Part shown: piece after piece, positions 42,910 through 48,952 of the stretch
How the letters are laid out: the number at the start of each line of letters is the position of its first letter
Numbering within the stretch: the first letter of the stretch is position 1
Assembly (NCBI GenBank): GCA_030684815.1
Contig: JAUXXQ010000040.1
Coordinates: forward strand, 1-48,952
Reading direction: 5' to 3'
Length of the DNA: 48,952 nt
Source of the DNA: Methylobacter sp.
GTDB lineage: Bacteria; Pseudomonadota; Gammaproteobacteria; Methylococcales; Methylomonadaceae
Notes under the pieces: generated by a model
Database searches by the model: none
Told to the model about the DNA's origin: nothing
Seen by the model: the letters and a program-made list of their open reading frames with translations, nothing else
Made by a program: the position numbers and the translations under genes

Positions 42910-43395
42910 TTAATCCACTCTGTTTTCTATTTCATCATCACTGAGCAGACGTATTGACTTCATTTGCGCCAAAGCAATGGGATGACCTAATGAGGCTGCT
43001 TTGGCAACCCACATCATGGCAATATTATTGTCTTTATCTACACCGTTCCCCTTTAAATAACATTTCCCTAGTAACTGCATTGCATCAGCAAAGCCTTGCT
43101 TGGCCGCCAGTTCCAGCCAATAAATGGCACTTTGCGGTTTATTATTCTCTAAAAAAAGCAAAGCTAAATCATTTTGAGCATTAGCATCACCGGTATCTGC
43201 ACTCATAATGAGTTCAATATCCTCAGATTTAAGAGGAATGCCAATATCATTTTTGATCGAATCAAAAGAAATCATTGTCTTAATTCTATCTTCATTGTTT
43301 ACGCAACTTAAAGTGCCATCGGCAAGGCGGCGTCTTATCGTGCGCAAACTCCACCCTGTTAATGTTGTGACCGCCTGGATACTGATAGTTTGCAT
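42910..43395 (-). CDS. HTH-Sel1 repeat protein, putative regulator
   Basis: A 161-residue protein. An N-terminal helix-turn-helix-like region (SIQAVTTLTGWSLRTIRRRL) is followed by two to three Sel1-type repeats from about residue 70. Examples are AQNDLALLFLENNKPQSAIYWLELAAKQG and AMQLLGKCYLKGNGVDKDNNIAMMWVAKAASLG. The ATG at 43395 is preceded by GAGGAC and fits the family; the frame extending to 43485 runs into tandem repeats and is rejected. It is divergent from pilA, with 31-bp tandem repeats just upstream. It may bind them, which is inference. Confidence 0.8.
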   Translation of the reverse strand: MQTISIQAVTTLTGWSLRTIRRRLADGTLSCVNNEDRIKTMISFDSIKNDIGIPLKSEDIELIMSADTGDANAQNDLALLFLENNKPQSAIYWLELAAKQGFADAMQLLGKCYLKGNGVDKDNNIAMMWVAKAASLGHPIALAQMKSIRLLSDDEIENRVD

Positions 43396-43424
43396 GTTTA
43401 AGTCCTCACTAATGATTAGGGCAA

Positions 43425-43548
43425 TTGGCACAGATTTTTGATGGGCACTTTTATCTTGACACAGTTTTTTGATGGGCGATTTCATCTTGGCACAGCTTTT
43501 TGATGGTCATTTTTATTTTGACACAGATTTTTGATGGGCATTATTGGG
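43425..43548. repeat. Four tandem 31-bp direct repeats
   Basis: Units start at 43425, 43456, 43487 and 43518, spaced exactly 31 bp. The shared core is TTG[AG]CACAG-n-TTTTTGATGG. The spacing is close to three helical turns, so all cores face the same side of the DNA. The array lies 30 bp upstream of the HTH-Sel1 start codon and about 165 bp upstream of the pilA sigma54 promoter. There are no spacers, so it is not CRISPR. Confidence 0.9.
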
Positions 43549-43710
43549 TTTATAGCGAGTCTCAATAAAATAATAACTTGAGTTGAACCTTATGACCGAT
43601 TTTTTTTGATAATAATCTCGATTATATTTTATCTAAATAAAGGCTAATAATTTGTTTTAATAGGGTTTGTTAATCAAGCTAATCATTAAATTTCAGGGGT
43701 ACGCGCGACA

Positions 43711-43726
43711 TGGCACGGCTTCTGCT
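43711..43726 (+). promoter_or_regulatory. Sigma54 promoter of the pilin gene
   Basis: TGGCACGGCTTCTGCT matches the -24/-12 consensus with a perfect TGGCACG element and correct GG-to-GC spacing. It stands 45 bp before the pilA start codon. Sigma54 control, usually through PilR, is known for major pilin genes in gammaproteobacteria. Confidence 0.8.
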
Positions 43727-43770
43727 TAAGTCTTATTGAAGTTTATTTTTAACTTAACGAGGATTTATTT

Positions 43771-44199
43771 ATGAACACATTATCTATGAAAAAAGCTCAA
43801 CAAGGTTTTACTTTGATTGAGTTAATGATCGTTGTGGCGATTATTGGTATTTTGGCGTCGATTGCGATTCCGGCTTATCAGGATTACACGCTCAAAGCAA
43901 AATTTTCTGAAGTAGTCACTGTAGGCAAATCTTATCAAACAGCCGTTGCTGTTTGTGCACAAGAATTAGGCACTGTAACTGGCTGTAGCTCTGGTTCTAA
44001 TGGCATTCCAGCCACACAAGCAACAACACATGTGGCTTCTGTTGCTGTCACAAACGGTACTATTACTGTGACACCTACGGCTACCACCAACGCAGCAGCA
44101 ACCTTAGTACTTGTACCAACACTTGGTGTTGGCGCTCTTACCTGGGCTAAAACAGGCAGCGGATGTTTAACGTCTACACCTGCTTTATGTAAAGAGTAA
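43771..44199 (+). CDS. pilA: Type IV pilin (major pilin-like)
   Basis: A 142-residue prepilin. The short leader [12 protein letters not shown] is cleaved before Phe in the [19 protein letters not shown] block (type IVa, Glu5 present). The body ends with a disulfide-type Cys pair ([14 protein letters not shown]). It is rich in Thr, Ser and Ala, suitable for O-glycosylation. ACGAGG precedes the start. A terminator follows, then a GT-C membrane protein that may modify it. Confidence 0.93.
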   Translation: MNTLSMKKAQQGFTLIELMIVVAIIGILASIAIPAYQDYTLKAKFSEVVTVGKSYQTAVAVCAQELGTVTGCSSGSNGIPATQATTHVASVAVTNGTITVTPTATTNAAATLVLVPTLGVGALTWAKTGSGCLTSTPALCKE

Positions 44200-44271
44200 G
44201 TTTGGGCTTATAGCCGGATAGGTCTGGGTTACTGAGCTAATCCGACATTTCACACGATTGACGTTGTAAAT

Positions 44272-44307
44272 AAAACCGCCCTTGGAAAGCTGGGGGCGGT
44301 TTTTTTG
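44272..44307 (+). terminator. Rho-independent terminator of pilA
   Basis: ACCGCCC (44275-44281) pairs with GGGCGGT (44294-44300) and runs into eight T residues, 73 bp after the pilA stop. Confidence 0.82.
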
Positions 44308-44329
44308 TGTTTCGTTATCTATAAATCTT

Positions 44330-44515
44330 TGTCTCGCTCCCAAGCTCCAGAAACTATGAAAGCACACTGAAATTAGGCGGAATTGCCAATTTCGACAACC
44401 AATAATCAATAGTTTACAGCGCATTTTCTACAATTTTTTAGTGATTTTGATAATACTTTCAAAGCCTCTGGAGCTTGGGAACGGGATAGTCCTTACTTCC
44501 ACACTTTAACGGTTA
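44330..44515. mobile_element. REP/RAYT relic
   Basis: Two REP half-palindromes in inverted orientation, at about 44331-44350 (GTCTCGCTCCCAAGCTCCAG) and 44469-44488 (CTGGAGCTTGGGAACGGGAT), enclose about 118 bp of unrelated AT-rich sequence. Directly after the second half, about 24 bp (TCCTTACTTCCACACTTTAA and onward) match the 5' end of the RAYT gene at 47127-47150 with one difference. This is a fossil of another RAYT insertion. Confidence 0.7.
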
Positions 44516-44577
44516 CGCTTTTACATAACTAACAATCACTTACAAAAATAAAACCAAAATTAAAACTAGGTCACGCC

Positions 44578-46320
44578 ATGAAAACAGTTTTTTCCCTAAT
44601 CGCTTTATGCCTACCAGTGACACTGCTTTATGGGCAGTTTTTCTGGAATCCAGTGGTCTTTGATGATGACTATTTTTTCGATGGCTCGGTGCATGGGCAA
44701 TATCTGGATAAAGCATTCAGCTTTGACTTGCGCTGGTTGCCCTATGCTACTTTTGAATGGACGCGCACGCTGTTTGGTTTAGACCTGATTTGGTTCCGTC
44801 TGGGTAACCTGATTTTACATCTTGCGACGACTATCACCTTGTTTCTGTTTTTGCGCCGATTATTTGCACACATTATTCCGGCTGATAGCGATAACGAGAC
44901 TTTGTCAGCGCACTGGCTGGCTTTTTTTGCCGCTTTGATTTTTGCCTTACATCCCGCTTCGGTTTATGCCGCCGGTTATCTAGTGCAGCGCTCCACACTG
45001 ATGGCAACCTTGTTTGCCTTGCTGACTTGGCGCTTGTTTCTGGAAGGCTTGCTAAGAGAAAATACCCGTTGGTTACTGGCTTCTGCGGCGACTTATTTTT
45101 TAGCGGTATTATCGAAAGAACACGCCATTATGACGCCTGCAGTAGCGATTGCGCTGTTATTTCTGGTTAACAAGCAGTCAAGCCGGCAACGGCTGATGCT
45201 GGTTTGGCCAACTGTTGTACTCTATGCTTTGATTGGCGGCTTTGTCATTTTTCAGGTCAAGGCAGCACATATTTTAGGGCAAAGCTATGAACCGGTAGCC
45301 GAAAGCTATTTGTCCTTGTTAGGGGATGATTTCAATGCGCGCTTGGTTTATCCCTTGTCGGTACTGACGCAGTCGTTCATGTTTTTTAAATATTTGTGGG
45401 TATGGGTTGCACCCAGTCCGGCATGGATGGCTGTCGATATGCCACAAGTATTTGCCCGAAGTTTATGGACTTGGTGGGCTTGTGCGGGCTTGGTCGGGTT
45501 TATTGTCTATCCGATTATTGCTGCCCGTCTGCTGCGGCAAGGCGGCTTAAAAGGCTTGCTGGGCTTTGCCCTGTTGTGCCCGTGGCTGTTATTTGCCACT
45601 GAGCTGTCAACGGTCAGGATTCAAGAAGTTTTTGTACTTTATCGCAGCTATTTGTGGATGGCGGGTGCTTTTGCTGCCTTGCCTTTTTTGTGCCAGAAAT
45701 TAAACGCTAAACAGGCCGCCATGACTTTAGGCTTTGTCGCGGTATTGATGATGCCTTTATCTTGGTTGCGTTTGACCACTTTTTCCCATCCATTATTGCT
45801 GTGGGATGATGCCGCCACACTGATTGAGCATAGCGAAGAAAAGCGCTTTGGTATGGACAGGATTTTCTATAACCGGGGTTCAGAGTTGCTTAGGGCGAAA
45901 TATTATGATGAAGCGATTAAGGATTTAAGTAAAGTTATTGAGTTAAAAGGCTATTATTCGAGCTTTGCTTATAATAACCGGGGCGTTGTCTATTTGGAAA
46001 CACAGCAATATCACTTGGCTTTAAACGATATTAATAAGGCAATTGAGCTGGAGCCAAAACGAGAAAAATTTTACCGTGCTAAAGCGCAGACTTTAGAGGC
46101 ACTTAATGACTCGACCGGTGCGATGTTAGCCTATAAACAAGCCTGTTTATTAGGCTCGGCAATCGCCTGTAAAAAAACAGGCCAATCTGAATCCCCTGCG
46201 AAGTCATTGAGCGACTTTCTTTCGGATACATCAGCGGATACATCAGGGACAGACCCCAATTGTCTCGCTCCCAAGCTCCAGCTTGGGAGTGACTACCCTC
46301 AAGCTCTGCTTGCAGGGTAA
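44578..46320 (+). CDS. TMTC-like GT-C glycosyltransferase with TPR repeats
   Basis: A 580-residue inner-membrane protein. About ten TM helices occupy residues 1-410, and two to three TPR motifs follow (about 420-520: DRIFYNRGSELLRAKYYDEA, AYNNRGVVYLETQQYH). The first extracytoplasmic loop carries an acidic FDDDYFF motif and a following LALHPASVYAAGYLVQRSTL-like segment. This is the layout of the TMTC/DUF1736 GT-C family, which uses lipid-linked sugars. Its position after pilA suggests a pilin glycosyltransferase (inference). Residues 562-580 (CLAPKLQLGSDYPQALLAG) are encoded by a REP element. Confidence 0.8.
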   Translation: MKTVFSLIALCLPVTLLYGQFFWNPVVFDDDYFFDGSVHGQYLDKAFSFDLRWLPYATFEWTRTLFGLDLIWFRLGNLILHLATTITLFLFLRRLFAHIIPADSDNETLSAHWLAFFAALIFALHPASVYAAGYLVQRSTLMATLFALLTWRLFLEGLLRENTRWLLASAATYFLAVLSKEHAIMTPAVAIALLFLVNKQSSRQRLMLVWPTVVLYALIGGFVIFQVKAAHILGQSYEPVAESYLSLLGDDFNARLVYPLSVLTQSFMFFKYLWVWVAPSPAWMAVDMPQVFARSLWTWWACAGLVGFIVYPIIAARLLRQGGLKGLLGFALLCPWLLFATELSTVRIQEVFVLYRSYLWMAGAFAALPFLCQKLNAKQAAMTLGFVAVLMMPLSWLRLTTFSHPLLLWDDAATLIEHSEEKRFGMDRIFYNRGSELLRAKYYDEAIKDLSKVIELKGYYSSFAYNNRGVVYLETQQYHLALNDINKAIELEPKREKFYRAKAQTLEALNDSTGAMLAYKQACLLGSAIACKKTGQSESPAKSLSDFLSDTSADTSGTDPNCLAPKLQLGSDYPQALLAG

Positions 46321-46373
46321 CATCAAGCAGAGCTTGAAGCACTGCATTCCCAAGCTGGAGCTTGGGAACGAGA
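46262..46373. repeat. REP pair (BIME) overlapping the GT-C 3' end
   Basis: Two inverted REP units: GTCTCGCTCCCAAGCTCCAG...CAAGCTCTGCTTG on the left and TCAAGCAGAGCTTG...CTGGAGCTTGGGAACGAGA on the right. Their order and orientation equal the two ends of the RAYT element at 47018-47685, but with only a few bases between them. The left unit supplies the last 19 codons and the stop of the GT-C gene. Confidence 0.85.
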
Positions 46374-46376
46374 AAA

Positions 46377-46414
46377 ACAACCGCTCATTCCTTCGGGGAT
46401 GGGCGGTTGTTTTT
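46377..46414. terminator. UUCG-loop terminator
   Basis: ACAACCGCTCATTCC pairs with GGGATGGGCGGTTGT over 15 bp (two G-U pairs) around TTCG and runs into a T-run. The same hairpin is part of the 145-bp repeats at 41889 and 47690, so the terminator travels with the repeat family. Confidence 0.85.
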
Positions 46415-46544
46415 ATGCCTGCTTAATTTTTGCATAATGTCGGCTATGTTAAATCTAAAGCAATTTGTTAATGTTTTTTTGAATTTGGCGCTTTAGGGAG
46501 TGATACAATTTAGCCGGTTAATCGATTTTGTGAATGAAATAATT

Positions 46545-46772
46545 ATGTCAAAAATAGAACGCATTAAAGCTGAAATTTCATTCCACGAAAAAATGTTTTT
46601 TGCTGCTTTAGCGGTGATTATGGCTTTGGTAGGTTGGGCTGCAGAGCATTATTTAACAATTAGTTTTTGGATATTGCTCCTATGTGCGTCAGGTTTTTTT
46701 TGTAGTTTGGCTTTTGCGTTTTGGAGCTACAAACAGATAAAACAGTTATTAGAGGATTTGGAAAATGAATAG
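46545..46772 (+). CDS. Small two-TM membrane protein
   Basis: A 75-residue protein. The N-terminus MSKIERIKAEISFHEKMFF is charged and amphipathic, followed by TM helices at about 17-35 and 41-60 and a basic/acidic tail (YKQIKQLLEDLENE). The ATG at 46545 is chosen over the frame opening at 46500. It overlaps the next tiny gene by 8 bp. Paired micro-membrane proteins starting KI..IK.EI occur in several gammaproteobacteria, without known function. Confidence 0.65.
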   Translation: MSKIERIKAEISFHEKMFFAALAVIMALVGWAAEHYLTISFWILLLCASGFFCSLAFAFWSYKQIKQLLEDLENE

Positions 46773-46863
46773 TATTTTACTTGCTGTGATGATGATTGGT
46801 TTTGTGGTTTTTTTGGGTTATCTTGCTTACGATACATGGTTAGATACCAAAAAAGGCTCTTGA
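46765..46863 (+). CDS. 32-residue single-TM microprotein
   Basis: From the ATG at 46765 the frame reads MNSILLAVMMIGFVVFLGYL, then AYDTWLDTKKGS. It is a one-helix membrane peptide with a polar tail. It overlaps the stop of the preceding small membrane protein by 8 bp, which suggests translational coupling and a two-component membrane unit. It is shorter than usual gene-finding limits. Confidence 0.55.
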   Translation: MNSILLAVMMIGFVVFLGYLAYDTWLDTKKGS

Positions 46864-46889
46864 CTGTTAACGGCCAATTAACGCTGTAA

Positions 46890-46977
46890 GGTGGATTCGC
46901 CGTAGGCAATCCACCACAACTTCGGCAGAATGTTATCGGCGTGGTGCGTGTGTGGCGGTTTGCTGCGCGAAACCGCC
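46890..46977. repeat. Two short hairpins between small genes and RAYT element
   Basis: GGTGGATT (46890-46897) pairs with AATCCACC (46908-46915), and GGCGGTTT (46954-46961) pairs with AAACCGCC (46970-46977). Neither has a U-tract. They look like dispersed genomic hairpins. Confidence 0.6.
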
Positions 46978-47017
46978 CTACGGCTCTTGAGTTTTTGAGG
47001 AGCTAAGGGTCAGGTCT

Positions 47018-47069
47018 GTCTCGTTCCCAAGCTCCAGCTTGGGAATGCCTACCCTCAAGCTCTGCTTGA
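47018..47069. repeat. Left 52-bp inverted REP of the RAYT element
   Basis: It starts GTCTCGTTCCCAAGCTCCAG (a perfect CCCAAGCT/AGCTTGGG hairpin) and ends CAAGCTCTGCTTGA. It is the reverse complement of 47634-47685 at 51 of 52 positions by eye. Confidence 0.92.
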
Positions 47070-47099
47070 CGAACACTTTCTCGCTAAGTAATACAAGTT

Positions 47100-47633
47100 A
47101 TGGGACGTAGCCGCTACAAAATTCTGAATGAAGCCTATCCTTACTTTCACACTTTAACGGTCGCAGGTTGGCAGCCCGTTTTCACTCGCCAAGAAAGTGT
47201 GCAACTCCTTTTCGATAGCTTCATTTGGTTGCAAGAAAATACCGATTTCAGACTCCATGCCTATGTTATCTTGGAAAATCATCTGCATTTTATTGCCAGC
47301 AGCAGCGAGCACAGCAAACGCATTCAACAATTCAAATCATTTACCGCCAGACAGATTCTCGATTTATTAGAACAGCGCAAGGCAACAACGTTGCTTAACT
47401 ATTTTGCCTATTACAAGCGCAAGCACAAAACCGAAAGCCACTATCAATTCTGGCAGGAAGGGTCACATCCGGAAGAAATGAATAATGACACGATGCTGAT
47501 GCAGCGCTTGGCCTATATTCATAACAATCCTGTCAAACGCGGTTATGTCGACTTGCCGGAACATTGGCGTTATTCAAGTGCGCGGGCTTATGCTGGGGGA
47601 GTGACTTTGTTGCCTATTGTTTTGTTGTATTAG
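47100..47633 (+). CDS. REP-associated tyrosine transposase (RAYT)
   Basis: A 177-residue Y1-HUH single-strand transposase of the TnpA-REP family. The HUH motif is ENHLHFIAS, the catalytic Tyr lies in the AYIHNNPVKRGY segment, and RHWRYSS-like EHWRYSSARAY closes the domain. The opening is MGRSRYKILNEAYPYFHTLT. RAYTs cut REP hairpins and are thought to spread them. The gene lies between exact inverted REPs; its stop codon is directly followed by the right REP. Confidence 0.94.
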   Translation: MGRSRYKILNEAYPYFHTLTVAGWQPVFTRQESVQLLFDSFIWLQENTDFRLHAYVILENHLHFIASSSEHSKRIQQFKSFTARQILDLLEQRKATTLLNYFAYYKRKHKTESHYQFWQEGSHPEEMNNDTMLMQRLAYIHNNPVKRGYVDLPEHWRYSSARAYAGGVTLLPIVLLY

Positions 47634-47685
47634 TCAAGCAGAGCTTGAGGGTATGCATTCCCAAGCTGGAGCTTGGGAACGAGAC
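47634..47685. repeat. Right 52-bp inverted REP of the RAYT element
   Basis: It starts TCAAGCAGAGCTTG directly after the RAYT stop codon and ends GCTTGGGAACGAGAC. It pairs with 47018-47069. A copy of the 145-bp repeat begins within 5 bp. Confidence 0.92.
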
Positions 47686-47689
47686 AAGA

Positions 47690-47835
47690 CTCTGGGTCAC
47701 GGATGACCTGAAACAACCGCTCATTCCTTCGGGATGGGCGGTTTTTTTTATGCGCGGGAAAACGATGCCACGATGCAAACGCTACGCGGCTGCGAGACTC
47801 TGCGGTTAAATAAAGCTGGCGCTTGGGAATGAGAC
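47690..47835. repeat. 145-bp dispersed repeat, copy B
   Basis: Aligned over its full length with 41889-42033. It includes an ACCGCTCATTCC-TTCG-GGATGGGCGGT terminator hairpin with eight T residues, the GATGCCACGATGCAAACGC block, the CTCTGCGGTTAAATAAA word and a terminal GCTTGGGAATGAGAC REP half. Confidence 0.85.
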
Positions 47836-47837
47836 AC

Positions 47838-47870
47838 AGACCTTCCAGGTTTTAAAAACCTGGAAGGTCT
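47838..47870. repeat. Perfect 33-bp palindrome
   Basis: Left arm AGACCTTCCAGGTTTT (47838-47853) is exactly complementary to AAAACCTGGAAGGTCT (47855-47870) around one central A. It is a strong cruciform/hairpin of a dispersed type, with no gene association. Confidence 0.9.
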
Positions 47871-48034
47871 AACTTGCAGCGCCCTAAAAAAAACTCAGCG
47901 ATACTCTGCGCTTAACTCTGCGGTTAAATAAAGCTGGAGCCTGGGAACGAGGCATGTTCAATTATCGGGGCTTCTGTTGCTTTTCCTTGATTTAAACTAC
48001 AATCATTGCTCTTAATTTTGCTAAAGGTTCTCCT

Positions 48035-48304
48035 ATGCCAACTATTAGTATGTTTTACGGTATTCTTGTTTCAATGTATATTTTGGATACGGAAAAGCAC
48101 CATTTGCCTCATATTCATGTCCGTTATAATGAATTTAAAGCATCCATTGCCATTCCAAGCGGCGATGTACTTGAAGGAACCCTGCCTATCAGGCAGATGA
48201 AATTTGTCCAGGCTTGGATAGAGCTACATCAAGATGATTTAATGGCTGACTGGTTTCTTGCCTCTAATGGTGAGACACCTTTTAAAATTGATCCCTTACG
48301 TTAA
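48035..48304 (+). CDS. DUF4160 family protein
   Basis: An 89-residue protein. MPTISMFYGILVSMYILD, the HLPHIHVRYNEFKASIAI block and the C-terminal W-containing segment are typical of DUF4160. Members are commonly encoded directly beside DUF2442 proteins and are suspected of toxin-antitoxin-like roles, not proven. The DUF2442 gene follows 10 bp downstream. Confidence 0.88.
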   Translation: MPTISMFYGILVSMYILDTEKHHLPHIHVRYNEFKASIAIPSGDVLEGTLPIRQMKFVQAWIELHQDDLMADWFLASNGETPFKIDPLR

Positions 48305-48314
48305 GGAGCGAGTG

Positions 48315-48551
48315 ATGGTTCCTGATGTGATTGAAGTAAAAACATTACCGGATTATTGCTTGGAAGCCATTTTTGAAAATGGCGAACGTCGTTTTTTTGA
48401 TATGAAGCCATTACTCTCTTACCCTGCATTTTCCAGTTTGACTGAGCAAAATCTTTTTATGAAAGCTCATGTAAACTATGGAACCGTTGTGTGGAATGAT
48501 GAGATCGACCTTTCTCCTGATACATTATATCTACGCGGTCAAATAGGTTAG
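48315..48551 (+). CDS. DUF2442 family protein
   Basis: A 78-residue protein. From the ATG at 48315 it reads MVPDVIEVKTLPDYCLEAIF, with NGERRFFDMKPLL and the WNDEIDLSPDTLY motif that defines DUF2442. AAGGAG lies 6 bp upstream, which fixes the start; the longer frame from 48258 lies inside the DUF4160 gene. The two genes form one unit with a shared promoter in the 160 bp upstream. Confidence 0.88.
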   Translation: MVPDVIEVKTLPDYCLEAIFENGERRFFDMKPLLSYPAFSSLTEQNLFMKAHVNYGTVVWNDEIDLSPDTLYLRGQIG

Positions 48552-48952
48552 CCGCCTCGTTCCCAAGCTCCAGCTTGGGAACGAGACAAAACTCAGCGAG
48601 ACTCTGCGCTTAACTCTGCGAGACTCTGCGGTTAAATAAAGCTAGAGTTTGGGAACGAGAAAGGTTGTGGGAGCGGTCACCGGCCCCGAACGAACAATTG
48701 CGCGTTCGCGGCCGGGTGGCCGCTCCTACAACTTAGGTATAACGATAAAGGGATTTAATTAGGGTCTGTCCTAGCCTGTCGAAATAGATTTTTATGGTAT
48801 TTTTCGTTTGGATTTTGTAAAACTAATTTTTATTAATAAAAACAAATAGTAATGACTGATTGGTGAAATAAAAACTAGGGATATAAATCAGTAAAAAAGG
48901 TGTTTTTTGTGGTTTTAAAAGCATTCAACTTTGTCTAACTTATTGATTGTTA
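48552..48952. other. Repeat-rich non-coding end of window
   Basis: It contains a perfect REP hairpin at 48556-48585 (CTCGTTCCCAAGCT stem, CC loop), an ACTCTGCG-rich tail with a REP half (48586-48660) and a diverged copy of the 4920 hairpin (48664-48732). Then come 220 bp of AT-rich sequence in which I see no gene or repeat. Confidence 0.75.

Noticed and set aside
43425-43548. CRISPR array
   Set aside because: The 31-bp units are directly contiguous with no unique spacers and no cas genes are nearby.
1-48952. tRNA or rRNA genes
   Set aside because: No cloverleaf with TTCGAAT-type T-loop and no rRNA signature sequence was recognised on either strand; a dedicated search could still find one.

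Overview
The window reads as chromosomal DNA of a gammaproteobacterial (type I, Methylococcales) methanotroph. The clearest evidence is a complete particulate methane monooxygenase operon, pmoCAB, at 21.8-24.8 kb on the minus strand. Its PmoA sequence and the PmoB copper ligands His33, His137 and His139 match the Methylobacter/Methylomonas-type enzyme. About 1.5 kb away, divergently oriented, lies an NAD-dependent molybdenum formate dehydrogenase operon (fdsG-fdsB-fdsA-fdhD-fdsD). Genes for the first and last steps of methane oxidation therefore sit side by side. I cannot name the genus from sequence alone.

Layout. 0-5.9 kb: small membrane protein, YajQ, CCA-adding enzyme, TauE/SafE permease, RdgC, peroxiredoxin, VOC protein. 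6.3-9.1 kb: CysB-like LysR regulator behind a perfect 25-bp palindrome, a membrane protein and a GlcF-like Fe-S protein. 9.2-16 kb: speD, an OsmC protein and a CRP/Clp-type regulator (conserved neighbourhood), an IS200/IS605-type relic, DUF3014 protein, TypA/BipA, rhodanese and a second LysR regulator. 16.3-21.5 kb: surface polysaccharide genes (WbpM/CapD-like dehydratase, WecA-like glycosylphosphotransferase, epimerase, GT2). 21.7-25 kb: pmoCAB with promoter, operator-like palindrome, intercistronic hairpins and terminator. 25-32.8 kb: a small exported protein, rpmE and the fds operon, with a hicAB toxin-antitoxin pair between fdsB and fdsA. 33.4-40.8 kb: an outer-membrane barrel, a response regulator-CheC-diguanylate cyclase operon, BepA-like protease, a candidate sigma54-dependent small RNA, a ZIP transporter and a GDT1/TMEM165 transporter.

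From about 40.8 kb to the end the character changes. Genes become sparse and small and are embedded in dispersed repeats: REP-type palindromes, a duplicated 145-bp block and CTCTGCG-rich tails. This part holds three coiled-coil/one-TM proteins of the DUF1640 type (one interrupted by an in-frame UAG), an HTH-Sel1 protein next to four 31-bp tandem repeats, and a type IV pilin with a good sigma54 promoter. Next come a TMTC-like GT-C/TPR membrane protein that may glycosylate the pilin, two tiny membrane proteins, and a RAYT (REP-associated tyrosine transposase) flanked by 52-bp inverted REPs. A DUF4160/DUF2442 pair closes the region. The REP family appears to be mobilised by this RAYT, and one REP pair has become the C-terminal codons of the GT-C gene.

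The observations I rate highest are the candidate sigma54-driven sRNA with A-rich Hfq/Crc-type motifs (38.6-38.8 kb), the RAYT/REP system and its relics, hicAB inside the fds operon, the pilin/GT-C locus, and the 31-bp repeat array beside the HTH-Sel1 gene. Everything here comes from reading the sequence; no database search was possible.
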